Of a DNA stretch of 64,000 nucleotides, positions 21,201-36,154 are shown one piece after another. The translations under genes and the position numbers were made by a program. A model generated the notes under the pieces. It was not told where the DNA came from. It did not search any database and worked only from the letters and a program-made list of their open reading frames with translations. The stretch lies in assembly GCF_032118995.1 (NCBI RefSeq), contig NC_092661.1, positions 2,792,501-2,856,500 of the forward strand. Reading direction: 5' to 3'. Position 1 is the stretch's first letter; each line of letters opens with the position of its first letter. This DNA is from Asterias amurensis (Eukaryota > Echinodermata > Asteroidea > Forcipulatida > Asteriidae).

Positions 21201-24200
21201 CACAATGTTTTATACTATCAACCTCTCCCCATTTCTCGTAATCAAGAAAGGTTTTATGATGATAATTACTTTGAGTAATTACCAATAGTGTCCACTGCCT
21301 TTATAACCAAATAAACTCCTGTACGATCTTGTCAATCTTCTAACACTTGCTGGTTAGGTTCCTAAGAGTAGTACATCATGGGGCGATAGGTCATTTTCGC
21401 ATTCTGTACTCGCTCTTTAGAGTTTTTGCCAATTGAAATTCATGATATTTCTAGTGTTGGTATTTTCAAGGCTAGCTTGAAAACCACAACAATCGACAAT
21501 TGCCTGTTTTATAACTACGTTGCAGAATGTATAGACAATTTGCTGGGACTGCTACTTTAGCTTATAGGATAAGTAGTAGTCATAGCCAATTTTCTCCACC
21601 TTCCGCCCGCCCAGGTAGTAGTTAAAAAAGCAGGACAGTTCTGGTCAGAACTGAGAAGTCTCCCGAACAATCCAATGAATCTACTCCGCGGTATGATTTG
21701 AGGCAGTACATCTGAGGTATCAACATATCTCAACTGGTTTGTGCTAACACCATGTGTGTATTCATTGCCAGGTAGAGCTTGCTTTTTAGAGAACTGTCTT
21801 TCTTTATTTTACTATCGTAGTAGAATAAAGAAAGACAGATATGTTTATACCTCACCATGTAATACCTTAAGTCATATTGATTTCCATCAATATTCCATCT
21901 ATATTCTGCATTTTCATTTTTTTATTATTTTTTATTTATACAGAAAGATGGAATCTCCTACATCGCTAAGGAAGATCCCGATATATTTTTCGTGATGGAA
22001 ACAAAATGTGCCGACGATGCCATCCCGGAGGTGACTAAAGTAGAAGGTTACCACACCTACTGGCATGGTGCTACCGTTAAGAAAGGCTACTCAGGAACTG
22101 GCATGTTCACAAAGAAAGAACCAATAAGCGTCAAATACGGAATAGGTGAGTGTGACTGTCAATTAATCAAGAGACTGTCAACCAACCAAGTAATCGATCA
22201 ATAAAGCAATCGAACATGTGGCGTGTCATGGCCGAGGGGATAAAAGCTCCGGACTCAAGCTCTGGTGTTTCTGTACAGCAGAGTGTGGGTTCAAGTCCCA
22301 ATCATGAGCCTGACACTTATGTCCTTAAAGGCACTGGGGTGGATTTCACAAAGAGTTAGGACTAGTCTTATCTAAAGTTAGGCCGAGTTACTAGTCCTAA
22401 CTTAGGACTAGCTGTACGTTTTTGATATCTCTAACTCTTTGTGAAATCGACCCCTGGTCACCTTTCATAATTGTCACAGACCACTCCTCTCAGCTGAGGT
22501 CTCAAATTCAGTTCAAATGTTTTAGTTAGTAATATCATCTTTCTCAAAAACTACATTCCTTCAGAGGGAGCAGTTTCTCACAATGTTTTATACTATCAAC
22601 AGCTCTCTATTGCTTGTTACCAAGTAAGTTTTTTATGCTAAAAATTATTTTGAGTAATTACCAATTACTGCAAATATTATTACCTGGTGAGGTGCTGTAG
22701 CTTTTTGAGAAATTAGTAAAACAATGTCATGAAAATAAATTTCGTTTCAGTAATCATGAGACAAAAATTATTTTACTACAAACAATTTTTTTTTTCATGA
22801 CATTGTTTTACTCATTTCTCAAAAACCTCAGCAACTAATATTTTAAGGTACGCTTTCTACTATCAATATCTTCAAACAGTGTAAGTTTAACGTAAATCTG
22901 TGGACATTGTGTTTTGTGTTACAAAAAGTACCCAGTCAGTTTCCCTTTGGTTTATAATATTTGCTCAAAACTTAGACCTTGTAATCTAGTGTTACCTAGT
23001 TGTATTTGTTAAATGGATTTTGAGATTTATCTGTTGACCCCCCAGGTATTGAAGAACACGACGGTGAAGGTAGAGTCATCACTGCTGAGTTTGAGGACTT
23101 CTATTTTGTCGGCTGCTGTGAGTGACTTTTCATTACATTCTCTTTGCAAAGTTTTTTCTTTTGAAATATTTGTTTCAACATTAACCCTCTTTTGTGGTCA
23201 AGAGGTTAGAATCAAGATATTCCTATCACAAGGTTGTAGGTTCGAATCCTACCAAGCAAACCGTTGATTTCCCAATGGCTGGAATAAGTATTGTCGTCTA
23301 GTTACCGAATCACAAGTTCTTTATTTGTGCAATTCATAGTCAAAAGCCACAGGCGTTAACCCAATGAGAGAGATTGGTTGTCAGGTTGTTGCCAGCCTAG
23401 TGTTATATCCCCTGGTGGGAGTTTGCAGAGTTTGCAAAATGTTTCCTTTTATTCCAATAGACCGATCCATTAAGCTCCGCCCCATTGCGTATTGACCAAT
23501 CACAACCCATTGCACAACCAAAAGCCCGACACTATAAAGTCCGACATGCGTGCGCCTATGCTTGGCGCACGCAACAGAGTTGTGCAGAATGGCATTGGAG
23601 AGGCTCACGTGTTCTTGCTCACACGTGCCCTATGGGCGGAGCCTAATGGATCGGTGTATTCAATTAACATCAATCACCGTTTGGTTAAAAGTTCATTTGG
23701 TTTTGGTTTGCAGATGTGCCCAACTCGAGTCGGGGACTAGTGAGGTAAGACCATCAAGATCTACCTTTCTTTGCTTTTAACTCTAATTCGTGAATTCAAC
23801 AGTTTTTGTAATAGATTTTTCACTGAAAGTTTCACTGTGTAAAGAAAATGTACTTGTTACAACTGCTTCCAAGGAAATGTTTCTGACCGTAGTCTGGCTT
23901 CACACCTTCTCTCCACACTGCATTAGGTTACCATACAGGAAAGAGTGGGATGTAGCTTTCCGCGAGTACCTGGTTAATCTTGATAAGAAGAAGCCGTTAA
24001 TTTTTTGTGGAGACCTCAATGTGGCCCACCAGGAGATCGGTAAGTGCTAATAATGAGTTTCTGTGTTTAAATGTCTCCTAGGACTAGCACCGGGCTACTT
24101 ATCATCTTGCCTTGCTCTCTACCAACCGCCACGCTCAAGCTTGCAATCAGCTTCTTGCAACACACGCCTAACCGAACACCCAACCATCAGAACACTCTCA

Positions 24201-25421
24201 TCTGTTCACAACTGGACTTTCTCCTTTGTTGCTTTGCGAATATGGAACAACCTCCCAGTGCGCGTCAGAAAATGTTTTCTTTGACATTGTTAAAAAAAAT
24301 TCTCAAAAGTCGCTTGTGTCAGATGTTATTTTTTGTAGTTATAGTTCCATTGGTTTTGCTTTTTTCAGCGCTTTGATCTTGATGTAAAGGCACTTTACAA
24401 ATAAGGGAATAAAAGGGTAGGAACGAGTTCAACGGCCGTTTACGACAGGCAGGGTCGTTGCCGTGTACCCTGAAAGGTTTTAAATGGCCGTTTAAAAATG
24501 AGTCACTACTCTTTTATTCCTATTCATTAATGCCTTTTTGGTTAATTATTTTGAGTAATTACCAATAGTGTCCACTGTCTTACCTTCAAATTATATACCT
24601 TACCCTTCAAGATTTAAAGAATCCTAAATCAAACCGCAACAAGACGCCAGGCTTTACCGATGACGAGCGAGAAGGTTTCACAAAAATTCTTGATGAAGGC
24701 TTCGTGGACTGCCTCAGGCATCTATATCCCGACAGGGAATTTGCCTACTCCTTCTGGACTTACATGGGAAACTGCCGAGTCAAGAACGTCGGATGGTAAG
24801 ACTTTTAATCCATCCTCTGCAAACCTCGTTTGAAAATAAAATTCTGATCTTGCTGAACCTTTATGCTCCTGTGATAGCGTTTACATGGATGATATGGCGC
24901 CTCTCGTGGCGATCGGTAATTTGTGGGACGATTGCGATTAGGGTAGTGATTGGGTTTTCATGACTGTATGTGTTTGTGACGAAACTGGAGCGCCTTGGAA
25001 CCAATACTAGATCAGTGGTGCCCCCCCAGCCCCCTTAATCCTAAACTTTGGTAAAAGTTCTAGAAGACTTAATTGAAAGTTCTAGAACTTTTAGTTGAAA
25101 ATTCTAGACGACTTAATTGAAAGTTCTAGAACTTTTAGCTGAAAATTCCAGAAGACTTAATTGAAAGATCAAAAAGACTTGGTGAAAGCACTGCTAGAAG
25201 ACTTAACTGAAAGTTTCAGAAGTGTTAATTGAAAGTTCTAAAACACCTTACTGATAGTTCCAGACACTTTCACTGACAGCCTTGTGTCTTTATTTGATTT
25301 CAGGCGTCTTGACTACTTTGTGATCTCAAAGCGTCTCCTACCGAAGCTATGCGACTCAGATTTAAGGACTTGGGTACCTGGTAGCGACCACTGCCCTATC
25401 ACACTGGACATGGCTATGTGA
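18248..25421 (+). CDS. APEX1: AP endonuclease of the exonuclease III family
   Basis: Base-excision-repair endonuclease that cuts the backbone 5' of abasic sites in the nucleus. Coding exons: 18248-18262, 19197-19244, 19682-19708, 20329-20417, 20683-20740, 21944-22145, 23046-23117, 23714-23744, 23927-24039, 24612-24795 and 25304-25421, giving 318 aa, the same length as human APEX1. Start MPKRK, with an acidic/basic disordered tail encoded by four small exons. Catalytic motifs: [10 protein letters not shown] (Asn at 70), METKC (metal-binding Glu at 98), YVPNSSRGL (Tyr), CGDLNVAH (Asp and Asn), NVGWRLDYF (Asp) and GSDHCPI (His). The residue matching human Cys65, used for the redox (Ref-1) activity, is Ala, and human Asp70 is Ala. 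The nuclease should therefore work while the redox role is unlikely. The last intron holds a degenerate tandem repeat. Confidence 0.96.
18731..18856. mobile_element. Relative of the preceding MITE (APEX1 intron 1)
   Basis: Ends GGGAAACTTTCTGTATCCTG and complement, with the CCACCACTCACTC block next to them, as at 14620-14752. Confidence 0.65.
19840..20110. mobile_element. SINE body fragments (APEX1 intron 3)
   Basis: The first half matches the body of the SINE at 34400 (GGTTACCTGTGAGGGCAGA, CACAGGCTGTATGCTC). The second half (19980-20110) is unassigned. Confidence 0.45.
20112..20288. mobile_element. TCCTAACTTAGGA-type MITE (APEX1 intron 3)
   Basis: Has GTCGATTTCACCAAACTCTT at one end and CATGCAAGTCGGCTGCAGGGC at the other, with inner GGATTAATC and CTCGTCCTAACTCGAG blocks. 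Its closest relative is 54645-54820. Confidence 0.6.
20918..21303 (+). mobile_element. TTAA-family MITE in APEX1 intron 5
   Basis: Starts TTAAAGACACTGGACACTAT and ends GTGTCCACTGCCTTTATAA. All internal landmarks are present, including the central hairpin at about 21105-21137. Confidence 0.75.
22214..22322 (+). mobile_element. tRNA-headed SINE fragment (APEX1 intron 6)
   Basis: GGCGTGTCATGGCCGAGGGG to TGGGTTCAAGTCCCAATCAT: the head part only. Confidence 0.6.
22337..22454. mobile_element. MITE of the GGGGTGGATTTCACAAAG family (APEX1 intron 6)
   Basis: Ends GGGGTGGATTTCACAAAGAG and CTCTTTGTGAAATCGACCCC, with internal CTAACTTAGGACTAG blocks. It truncates the adjoining TTAA-family copy. Confidence 0.75.
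22456..22672 (+). mobile_element. TTAA-family MITE fragment in APEX1 intron 6
   Basis: Matches the right two-thirds of the family (GAGGGAGCAGTTTCTCACA, TTATTTTGAGTAATTACC). The left end is replaced by the inverted-repeat element at 22337-22454. Confidence 0.6.
22680..22945 (+). repeat. Inverted-repeat element around AAAACAATGTCATGAAAA (APEX1 intron 6)
   Basis: GAGAAATTAGTAAAACAATG and its complement near 22790-22825 form a hairpin. It continues into the CTGTGGACATTGTGTTTTGT motif of the 57100 repeat family. Confidence 0.5.
23180..23280 (+). mobile_element. tRNA-like SINE fragment (APEX1 intron 7)
   Basis: TTGTGGTCAAGAGGTTAGAA and TTGTAGGTTCGAATCCTACC resemble A- and B-boxes 40 bp apart. The body reads CCGTTGATTTCCCAATGGCT. 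Confidence 0.45.
23461..23655. mobile_element. ACCGATCCATTAAGCTCCGCCC family MITE (APEX1 intron 7)
   Basis: TIRs ACCGATCCATTAAGCTCCGC and complement, with inner CGTGCGCC/GGCGCACG-like pairs. It ends 58 bp before exon 8. A left-end fragment lies at 52491-52540 in BRWD3 intron 11. Confidence 0.7.
24060..24420 (+). mobile_element. LINE 3' end fragment (APEX1 intron 9)
   Basis: An open frame reads [20 protein letters not shown] and later [16 protein letters not shown]. This is the C-terminal tail pattern of CR1/L2-type non-LTR reverse transcriptases (LGLAP.YL...; A..IWN.LP..IR). It is followed by a GCGCTTTGATCTTGATGTAA tail. Only the last part of ORF2 is present: a dead 5'-truncated copy. Confidence 0.65.
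24536..24583 (+). mobile_element. TTAA-family terminal fragment in APEX1 intron 9
   Basis: Only the last ~45 bp of the family remain (TTATTTTGAGTAATTACC followed by AGTGTCCACTG). Confidence 0.55.
25055..25270 (+). repeat. Degenerate tandem repeat in the last APEX1 intron
   Basis: Variants of GAAAGTTCTAGAACTTTTAG and TTCTAGACGACTTAATTG alternate about eight times with drifting spacing. TTCTAGAA is palindromic. It ends shortly before exon 11 (25304). Confidence 0.75.
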
Positions 25422-26949
25422 TGGAGAATGATGTAGATGTCGAAATAACGGCCTGGGGTACGTTCAACTTGCGCAAACAGAAAGTTACCTTTACGCACAA
25501 AAGGTTTTTATAGTTGGAACAACTGGTTGCGCAATTTGTGAGGTCAGCAGGGCGACGCTCTGTAATGAAGATGGCGACACCGTACGTATTCTTTTGTAAC
25601 GTTGTCTTTCGCTATTGAAGTTATTTTATTTTTAGCCCTCTTTGGACATCATGACATCATCTTATTAGTTTGTTATTTCAACTCCATGTGACTGCGTTTA
25701 CCAACCATGAAACATAATTATCTTCACATCAAGAAAATAATATTGTCTACTTACCATTTGTTTATCTTGTTGTTGTTTGCAATTCAAAACCACCAATCAA
25801 CACCTCAGAGGTGCTAACAACCCGTTCCACTCTTAAATATTGGCAAACAATGCCAAGGTAGCAAGTGGAACGCACCCCTGGTATGTAACAGATGTTAAGG
25901 GTATTACCCAGAATCTGAACATATGTTTGAAAAATTTCTTTAAAAACAGGGTTGCCATGTCTTTTTCGCCTTTTATATATACATTGTTGTGGGGAATTAT
26001 CTGTATGACCACAGACATAGCTATTTTTTCTATCACAAAATAAAAACCAAAGAATTAATCATGATCATTCAGGGAATAAAATTGGAATGGTGAATTTTAA
26101 TTACTATAAAATATGTTTAGAAATAAGTCACTTTGAACAACTCACCAGAGAGTCAAATACCATGTCAACATGAAACGAGAAAACAAAATTCTTTTCCCTG
26201 CTTGCCCCCCCCTCCCAATGGCCATTGTAAGAGCGTTTTGGCGCCTAATGTAGTAATAGCTGTGTAAAATTGATTTGTTGTCGCCTTCTAATAACCAAGT
26301 TAAAACTAAGTTTTATGTGTCTTTAAAGGCAGTGGACACTATTGGTAATTGTCAAAGACTAGCCTTCACAGTTGGTGTATCTCAACATATGCATGAAATA
26401 ACAAACCTGTGAAAATTTGAGCACAATCGGTCTTCGAACTTGCAAGATAATAATGAAAGAAAAGGGAAAAAAAAACGCCCATGTGACACAAAGTTGTGCG
26501 CGTGTAGATGGTTGATTTCGAGACCTCAAATTCTAAATCTGAAACCTCAAAATCAAATTCGTGGAAATTTATTCTTTCTCGAAAACTATGGCACTTCAGA
26601 GGGAGCCGTTTCTCACAATGTTTTATACCATCAACCTTTCCGCATTACTCGTCACCAAGAAAGGTTTTATGCTAACAATTATTTTGAGTAATCACCAATA
26701 CTGTCCACTGCCTTTAAATATGTGTTCGTCTGAATTTAACATTCATTGCCAAACAATAAAACTGTTTCTATAAAAAAAAATGAGTCATCTATCTTGTTAG
26801 TGTTTTTATAAAAATATTTAAGGCCACTTATAAATTGTTAAATTCTTTAAAGGCAAAACACATTTACTGAAACCATTTCAGCTCCTGAGTAATATGCAGC
26901 ATCGGCAAACACACAGCACACACGTAGTAGATATTCAATCACAGAACAA
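25422..26949. other. Region between APEX1 and the tetraspanin gene
   Basis: Holds the APEX1 3' UTR, a TTAA-family MITE (26323-26718) and unassigned AT-rich sequence. A candidate AATAAA lies at about 26754. No extra coding region was recognised. Confidence 0.5.
26323..26718 (+). mobile_element. TTAA-family MITE downstream of APEX1
   Basis: Complete copy starting TTAAAGGCAGTGGACACTAT and ending TGTCCACTGCCTTTAA. It is followed within 50 bp by AATAAAACTG and an A run, a possible polyadenylation site on the plus strand (inference). Confidence 0.75.
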
Positions 26950-27344
26950 TAGTCTATTTTACTCCTTTAAGCGCGATATTTCATTTTTAAAGAAAAGCAA
27001 GCAAAAATGTCCGTCCATAATCTTGCAGGAATAGGCTGCTTGGTGTTTGTCTCTGTTTATTCTGTATTTTTCTGTATTGCACACGCACAGCACACCCATA
27101 GATTTTCTACCACAGAACAACAGACTAGTTTTCTCCTTTAAGCGCCATGTTTCAGTTTTGACAGAACGAAAACAAAACTCTCCGTTCATCATCTTGTTGG
27201 AAACTGCTGCCCGGTGATTGTCTCTGTGTAGTTCTGCATTGTACATGTACACACACATAGATACACCATAGTCGAGTTTACTCCTTTAAGCGTGATATTT
27301 CAGTTTTGAAGGAATGAAAGCAAAGCTTCTATCCAATGGATTCA
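26950..27344 (-). repeat. Two extra diverged copies of the tetraspanin last-exon end
   Basis: On the minus strand, the coding stretch around KYTETNTRQQFPAR plus about 100 bp of 3' UTR (CTTTAAGCG, GAGTAAACTC-like blocks) recurs twice below the stop codon. The copies are at about 27110-27255 (NYTETITGQQFPTR, then stop) and 26950-27090 (more degraded). This is a head-to-tail triplication with a unit of about 150 bp. Confidence 0.75.
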
Positions 27345-32081
<4,737 letters not shown>

Positions 32082-32584
32082 CGTTTATAACCACCGGTGC
32101 ATCAAAGCAAACACACGGCCAGCTGAGTCCCTGTGAAAAGGGCTTAAATTATGAGCATCGTGTAACGGGCAACTTTGTCTGGTTTAAACCATAAAGAAAA
32201 CCAACGTCTCAAATAAACATCAACTGTTGAGTGCTTTCGAAAGCATTGTGTGTGGTTAATGAAGAGGATTCAATGGAAATGCTTGCTACTGCAAAATGAC
32301 AACCAATTCTTCCTACTGCGGTAGCATCATTTGCATTGCTCGCTCCGTTGAGTATAACAGCTATAATTGGATCAATATCGTAACAATAGGACAGGTGAAT
32401 CATGAATAATTCAAAGGAGCGCGCTAGTAAGCTGGATTTTGAAATGAGTATAGCTGTTGCAAAACTGCTTACCAACCATTAACCAAAAGGACCTATGGTA
32501 TCAATGCAAAAAATAGTTGATGGCCTTACGTTTTGACCCTAGTAGTTTCAACTCTCAATGTTTTGTTTAGCTTTCAATCATCTC

Positions 32585-32978
32585 TTAAAGGCAGTGGACA
32601 CTATTAGTAATTACTCAAAATCATTATTAGCATAAAACCTTTCTTGGCGATGAGAGGGAGAGGTTGATGGTATAAAACATTGTGAGAAACGGCTCCCTCT
32701 GAAGTGCCATAGTTTTCGAGAAAGAAGTAATTTTCCACAAATAGGATTTCGAGACCTCATAAATTATTTAGAACTTGAGGTCTCGAAATCAACCATCTAA
32801 ACGCACACAACTTCGTGTGACAAGGGTGTTTTTTTCTTTCATTATTATCTCGCAACTTTGATGACCGATTGAGCTCAAATTTTCACAGGTTAGTTATTTT
32901 ATGCATATACATGTATTGAGATACACCAACTGTGAAGGCTAGTCTTTGACAATTACCAATAGTGTCCACTGTTTTTAA
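32585..32978 (-). mobile_element. TTAA-family MITE upstream of the tetraspanin gene
   Basis: Complete antisense copy (TTAAAGGCAGTGGACACTAT to CCACTGTTTTTAA). Its right TTAA is immediately followed by a second, divergent subfamily copy. Confidence 0.75.
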
Positions 32979-33345
32979 AGAGAAAGTACATGTTTGATAA
33001 ATACTCAAAACAAATATTAACTTAAAAACTGACTTGGCAAAGAGCATTTGAGAGCTGTTGATAGTATAAAACATTGTGAGAAACGGCTTCCTCTGAAGTA
33101 GCATAGATTTTGAGAAAGAGGTAATTTCTCACTAAAATAACAAAAGACTTCTAGCCTGAAGTCTTTTATTCATATCTGAAAGCACACAACTTCGTGTGAT
33201 AAGGGTGTTTTTTTTGTCATCATTTTCTCGCAACTCCGATGACCAATTGAGCTCAAATTTTCACAGGCTTGTTATTTTATGCTTATGTTGGGATACACCG
33301 AGTGAGAAGACTGGTCTTTGACAATTACCAAACGTGTACTGTGGA
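32975..33345 (-). mobile_element. TTAA-family subfamily 2 element
   Basis: Same overall plan, but with the end sequence AAGTACATGTTTGATAAATA and its near complement ACCAAACGTGTAC. The central hairpin is different: AAAGACTTCTAGCCTGAAGT. It abuts the previous element. Confidence 0.65.
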
Positions 33346-33400
33346 CTTTTCTTCCAGACTACTTCTTTTAGGCTCATGGGTTGTGCTGTATTGTTACCAT

Positions 33401-33785
33401 TTAAAGGCAGTGGACACTATTGGTGATTACTCAAAATAATTATTAGCATAAAACCTTACTTGGTAAAGAGTAATGGGGAGAGGTTGGTAGTATAAAACAT
33501 TGTGAGAAACGGCTCGATCTGAAGTGACGTAGTTTGGGAGAAAGAAGTAATTTTCCACGAATTTGAGTCGAGACCTCAAGTTTAGAACTTGAGGTCTCGA
33601 AATCAAGCATCTAAAAGCACACAACTTCGTGTGACCAGGGTGTTTTTTCTTTCATAGTTATCTCGCAACTCCGACGACCGATCGCGCTCAAATTTTCACA
33701 GGTTTGTTATTTTATGCATATGTTAAGATACACCAAGTGCGAAGACTAGTCTTTGACAATTACCAAAAGTGTCCACTGGCTTTAA
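33401..33785 (-). mobile_element. TTAA-family MITE
   Basis: Third element in a row. It starts TTAAAGGCAGTGGACACTAT and ends CACTGGCTTTAA, with the hairpin CCTCAAGTTTAGAACTTGAGG. Confidence 0.75.
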
Positions 33786-34399
33786 TAATGGTTACGTTGA
33801 CTATGATCTTGAAGGATGAGGTAAACGGAGATCTTTCTTTTTGAAAACAGATGCCAAGTTAATTTCGAAACAAAATAAGATGACAATCAAATTCCATTCT
33901 TTAAATAACACTTTTATTAGTGTAATATATTTTTTATTCATTTAAAATCTGATCAGTTTGCCGTACAAAATAAGCAAACAAATTCTATTGTTATAAAGAA
34001 AAAGTAGATTTGTTTACATCAGAATTTTGTTTAAGCCACTTTGAAGTCACCTAAACAAGAAACAAAACCAATCAATAAACAGTCTGCTAAAAACAGTAAT
34101 TTTGTCTTTAAAACACAAACCTGGAATGATTTATAGAGTTAGAGTCTATTTCTTAATGTTTAAAATGCCTGTCTTTCATACAATTATTTTCGATGGCAAT
34201 ATAGTACTACATGATCTGTCCAGTAATTCTTAAACTTTTTCACAAGATTTTCATATTATTGAAACCTTTGGATACTTTGAATTCTTGCATTAAGTTCAAT
34301 CACATAAGTTTCACTGGCCAATCTCTCAGGAATGGTTTTTTGAATTTAATTTGAGGCATTGCCGGGCCCATTTTCATGGTACACAGGTAAACATTCTAT
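33786..34399. other. Gap between the tetraspanin and DHDDS genes: no gene seen
   Basis: AT-rich unique sequence with no open frame of note. DHDDS transcription runs toward it and the tetraspanin starts beyond it, so it may include distal tetraspanin regulatory DNA. Confidence 0.45.
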
Positions 34400-34745
34400 G
34401 CTGTGGGGTGTCGTGGCCGACTGGATAAGAGCTCAACCTCTGATGCTTCTGTTCAACAGAGTGTGGGTTTGAATCCCGGTCGTGACCTTTGTGTCCCTGA
34501 GCAAGACACTTAACTATAACTGCTTCTCTTCACCCAGGGGTACATGGGTACCTGTGAGGGCAGAGATGGTTCTTGTGATTGGTTTAGCCGAGTAGTGCAT
34601 ATAATTGTCCCACAGGCTGTATACTCCCCAGGGAGCTGAGATGGTTTAAGGAATGATTTAAGGCCCAGTGACCAGGGGTAATAATGTTGTAAGCGCTTTG
34701 AGAAACCCTCAGGTTTGAAAAGCGCTAAATACAAATTATTATTAT
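34400..34745 (+). mobile_element. tRNA-headed SINE, nearly full length
   Basis: Head GGGGTGTCGTGGCCGACTGG with B-box GGGTTTGAATCCCGGTCGTG, body ACCTGTGAGGGCAGAGATGG, and tail GTAAGCGCTTTGAGAAAC, GCGCTAAATACAAATTATTA. It ends with a short ATT repeat. Shorter relatives are at 22214-22320, 42240-42310, 19840-20100 and 15440-15575. Confidence 0.7.
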
Positions 34746-34799
34746 GCTGAAGAATGGTTTTGTTTGATTTTTATCAGATTGGCTTACAGCTCAAACCAT

Positions 34800-35188
34800 T
34801 TAAAGGAACATGTTGCCTTGGATCGGACGAGTTGGTCTATAAAAAACGTTTGAAACCGTTTGTTATGAAATGCATGGTTTGAAGGATGTTTTAAAAGTAG
34901 AATATTATGATCCACACAAGTATCACTCAAAATTGCGCTGTTTTAATTTTACGTCGCGAACTAACACGGTCGGCCATTTATGGGAGTAAAAAATTTGACT
35001 CTCATAAATGGCCAACCGTGTTAGTCGACGAGGTAAAAAGAAAACCACGCAATTTCAAGGCATATTTGTGTAGATCATTGTATTCTACTTTTACAACATC
35101 TTTCTAACCATATCAATTTTATAACAAACGGTTACAGAACGCTTTTCAAAGACCAACTCGACCGATCCAAGGCAATGTGTTCCTTTAA
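34800..35188. mobile_element. TTAA-ended palindromic MITE, second family
   Basis: Starts TTAAAGGAACATGTTGCCTT and ends GGCAATGTGTTCCTTTAA. It folds on itself around GGCCATTTATGGGAG/CTCATAAATGGCC. A partial copy lies at 46486-46670. It is different in sequence from the main TTAA family, but has the same terminal tetranucleotide. Confidence 0.7.
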
Positions 35189-35362
35189 GAAACAGGAGTT
35201 GTTGATAAAGGAGTAAAATCCAGGTATGATTTTCATTTTATTGAGTACAGGAGCTGACCTACATGTCCACACGTTGTAGGCTCTAATAACGGACTTTTCA
35301 GACCTCATTGATAAAAGTTTCAAGATTTTTCTCAAGGGCAAAAGTAAGACAGAAAATTGACT

Positions 35363-35716
35363 TAAAGGCAGTGGACACTATTGGTAATTACTCAAAATAA
35401 TTTTTAGCATAAAACCATACTCTGTTATAAGTAATGGGGAGAGGTTGATGATAGTATAAAACGTTGTGAGAAACGGCTCCCTCTGAAGTGATGTAGTTTT
35501 CGAGAAAGAAGTAATTTTTCCACGAATTTGATTTTGAGACCTCAGAGTTAGACTGTGAGGTCTCAAAATGGTTTTTTTTCTTTCATTATTATCTCACAAC
35601 TTTGACGACCAATTGAGCTCAAATTTTCACAGGCTTGTTATTTTATGCATATGTTGAGATACACTAAGTGAGAAGACTAGTCTTTGACAATTACCAATAG
35701 TTTCCAGTGTCTTTAA
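35363..35716 (-). mobile_element. TTAA-family MITE, left member of a pair
   Basis: Copy lacking the TCTGAAAGCACACAACTTCG segment. Its final TTAA (35713-35716) is also the first TTAA of the next, oppositely oriented copy. Confidence 0.75.
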
Positions 35717-36088
35717 AGGCAGTGGACACTATTGGCAATTGTTAAAGACGAGCCTTCACAGTTGGTGTATCACAACATATGCATAAAATAACTAACCTGT
35801 GAAAATTTGAGCTCAATCGGTATCCAAAGTTGCGACATAATAGTAAAAGAAAGAAACACAAAGTTGTGTGCATTTAGATGGTTGATTTCGAGATCTCAAG
35901 TTCTAAATTTGAGGTCTCAAAATCAAATTCGTGGAAAATTACTTCTTTCTTGAAAACTAAGTCACTTCAGAGGGAGCCGTTTCTCACAATGTTCTATACC
36001 ATCAACCTCTCGCCATTACTCGTCCCCAAGAAAGGTTTTATGCTAATAATTATTTTGAGTAACTACCAATAGTGTCCACTGCCTTTAA
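35713..36088 (+). mobile_element. TTAA-family MITE, right member of a pair
   Basis: Opposite-orientation copy sharing its left TTAA with the preceding one and ending CCACTGCCTTTAA. It lies about 65 bp from the DHDDS stop codon, so it falls inside or just past the DHDDS 3' UTR. Confidence 0.75.
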
Positions 36089-36154
36089 GTAGAAAGATTA
36101 CAACGCCTGAAAATCCAAAACCTGCAAAATCAATATTTTTGGTAATTTTTGTTT

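Noticed and set aside
32209-32475. 88-aa minus-strand frame upstream of the tetraspanin
   Set aside because: Serine-rich, without recognised motifs, in a region with no splice partners; treated as chance.
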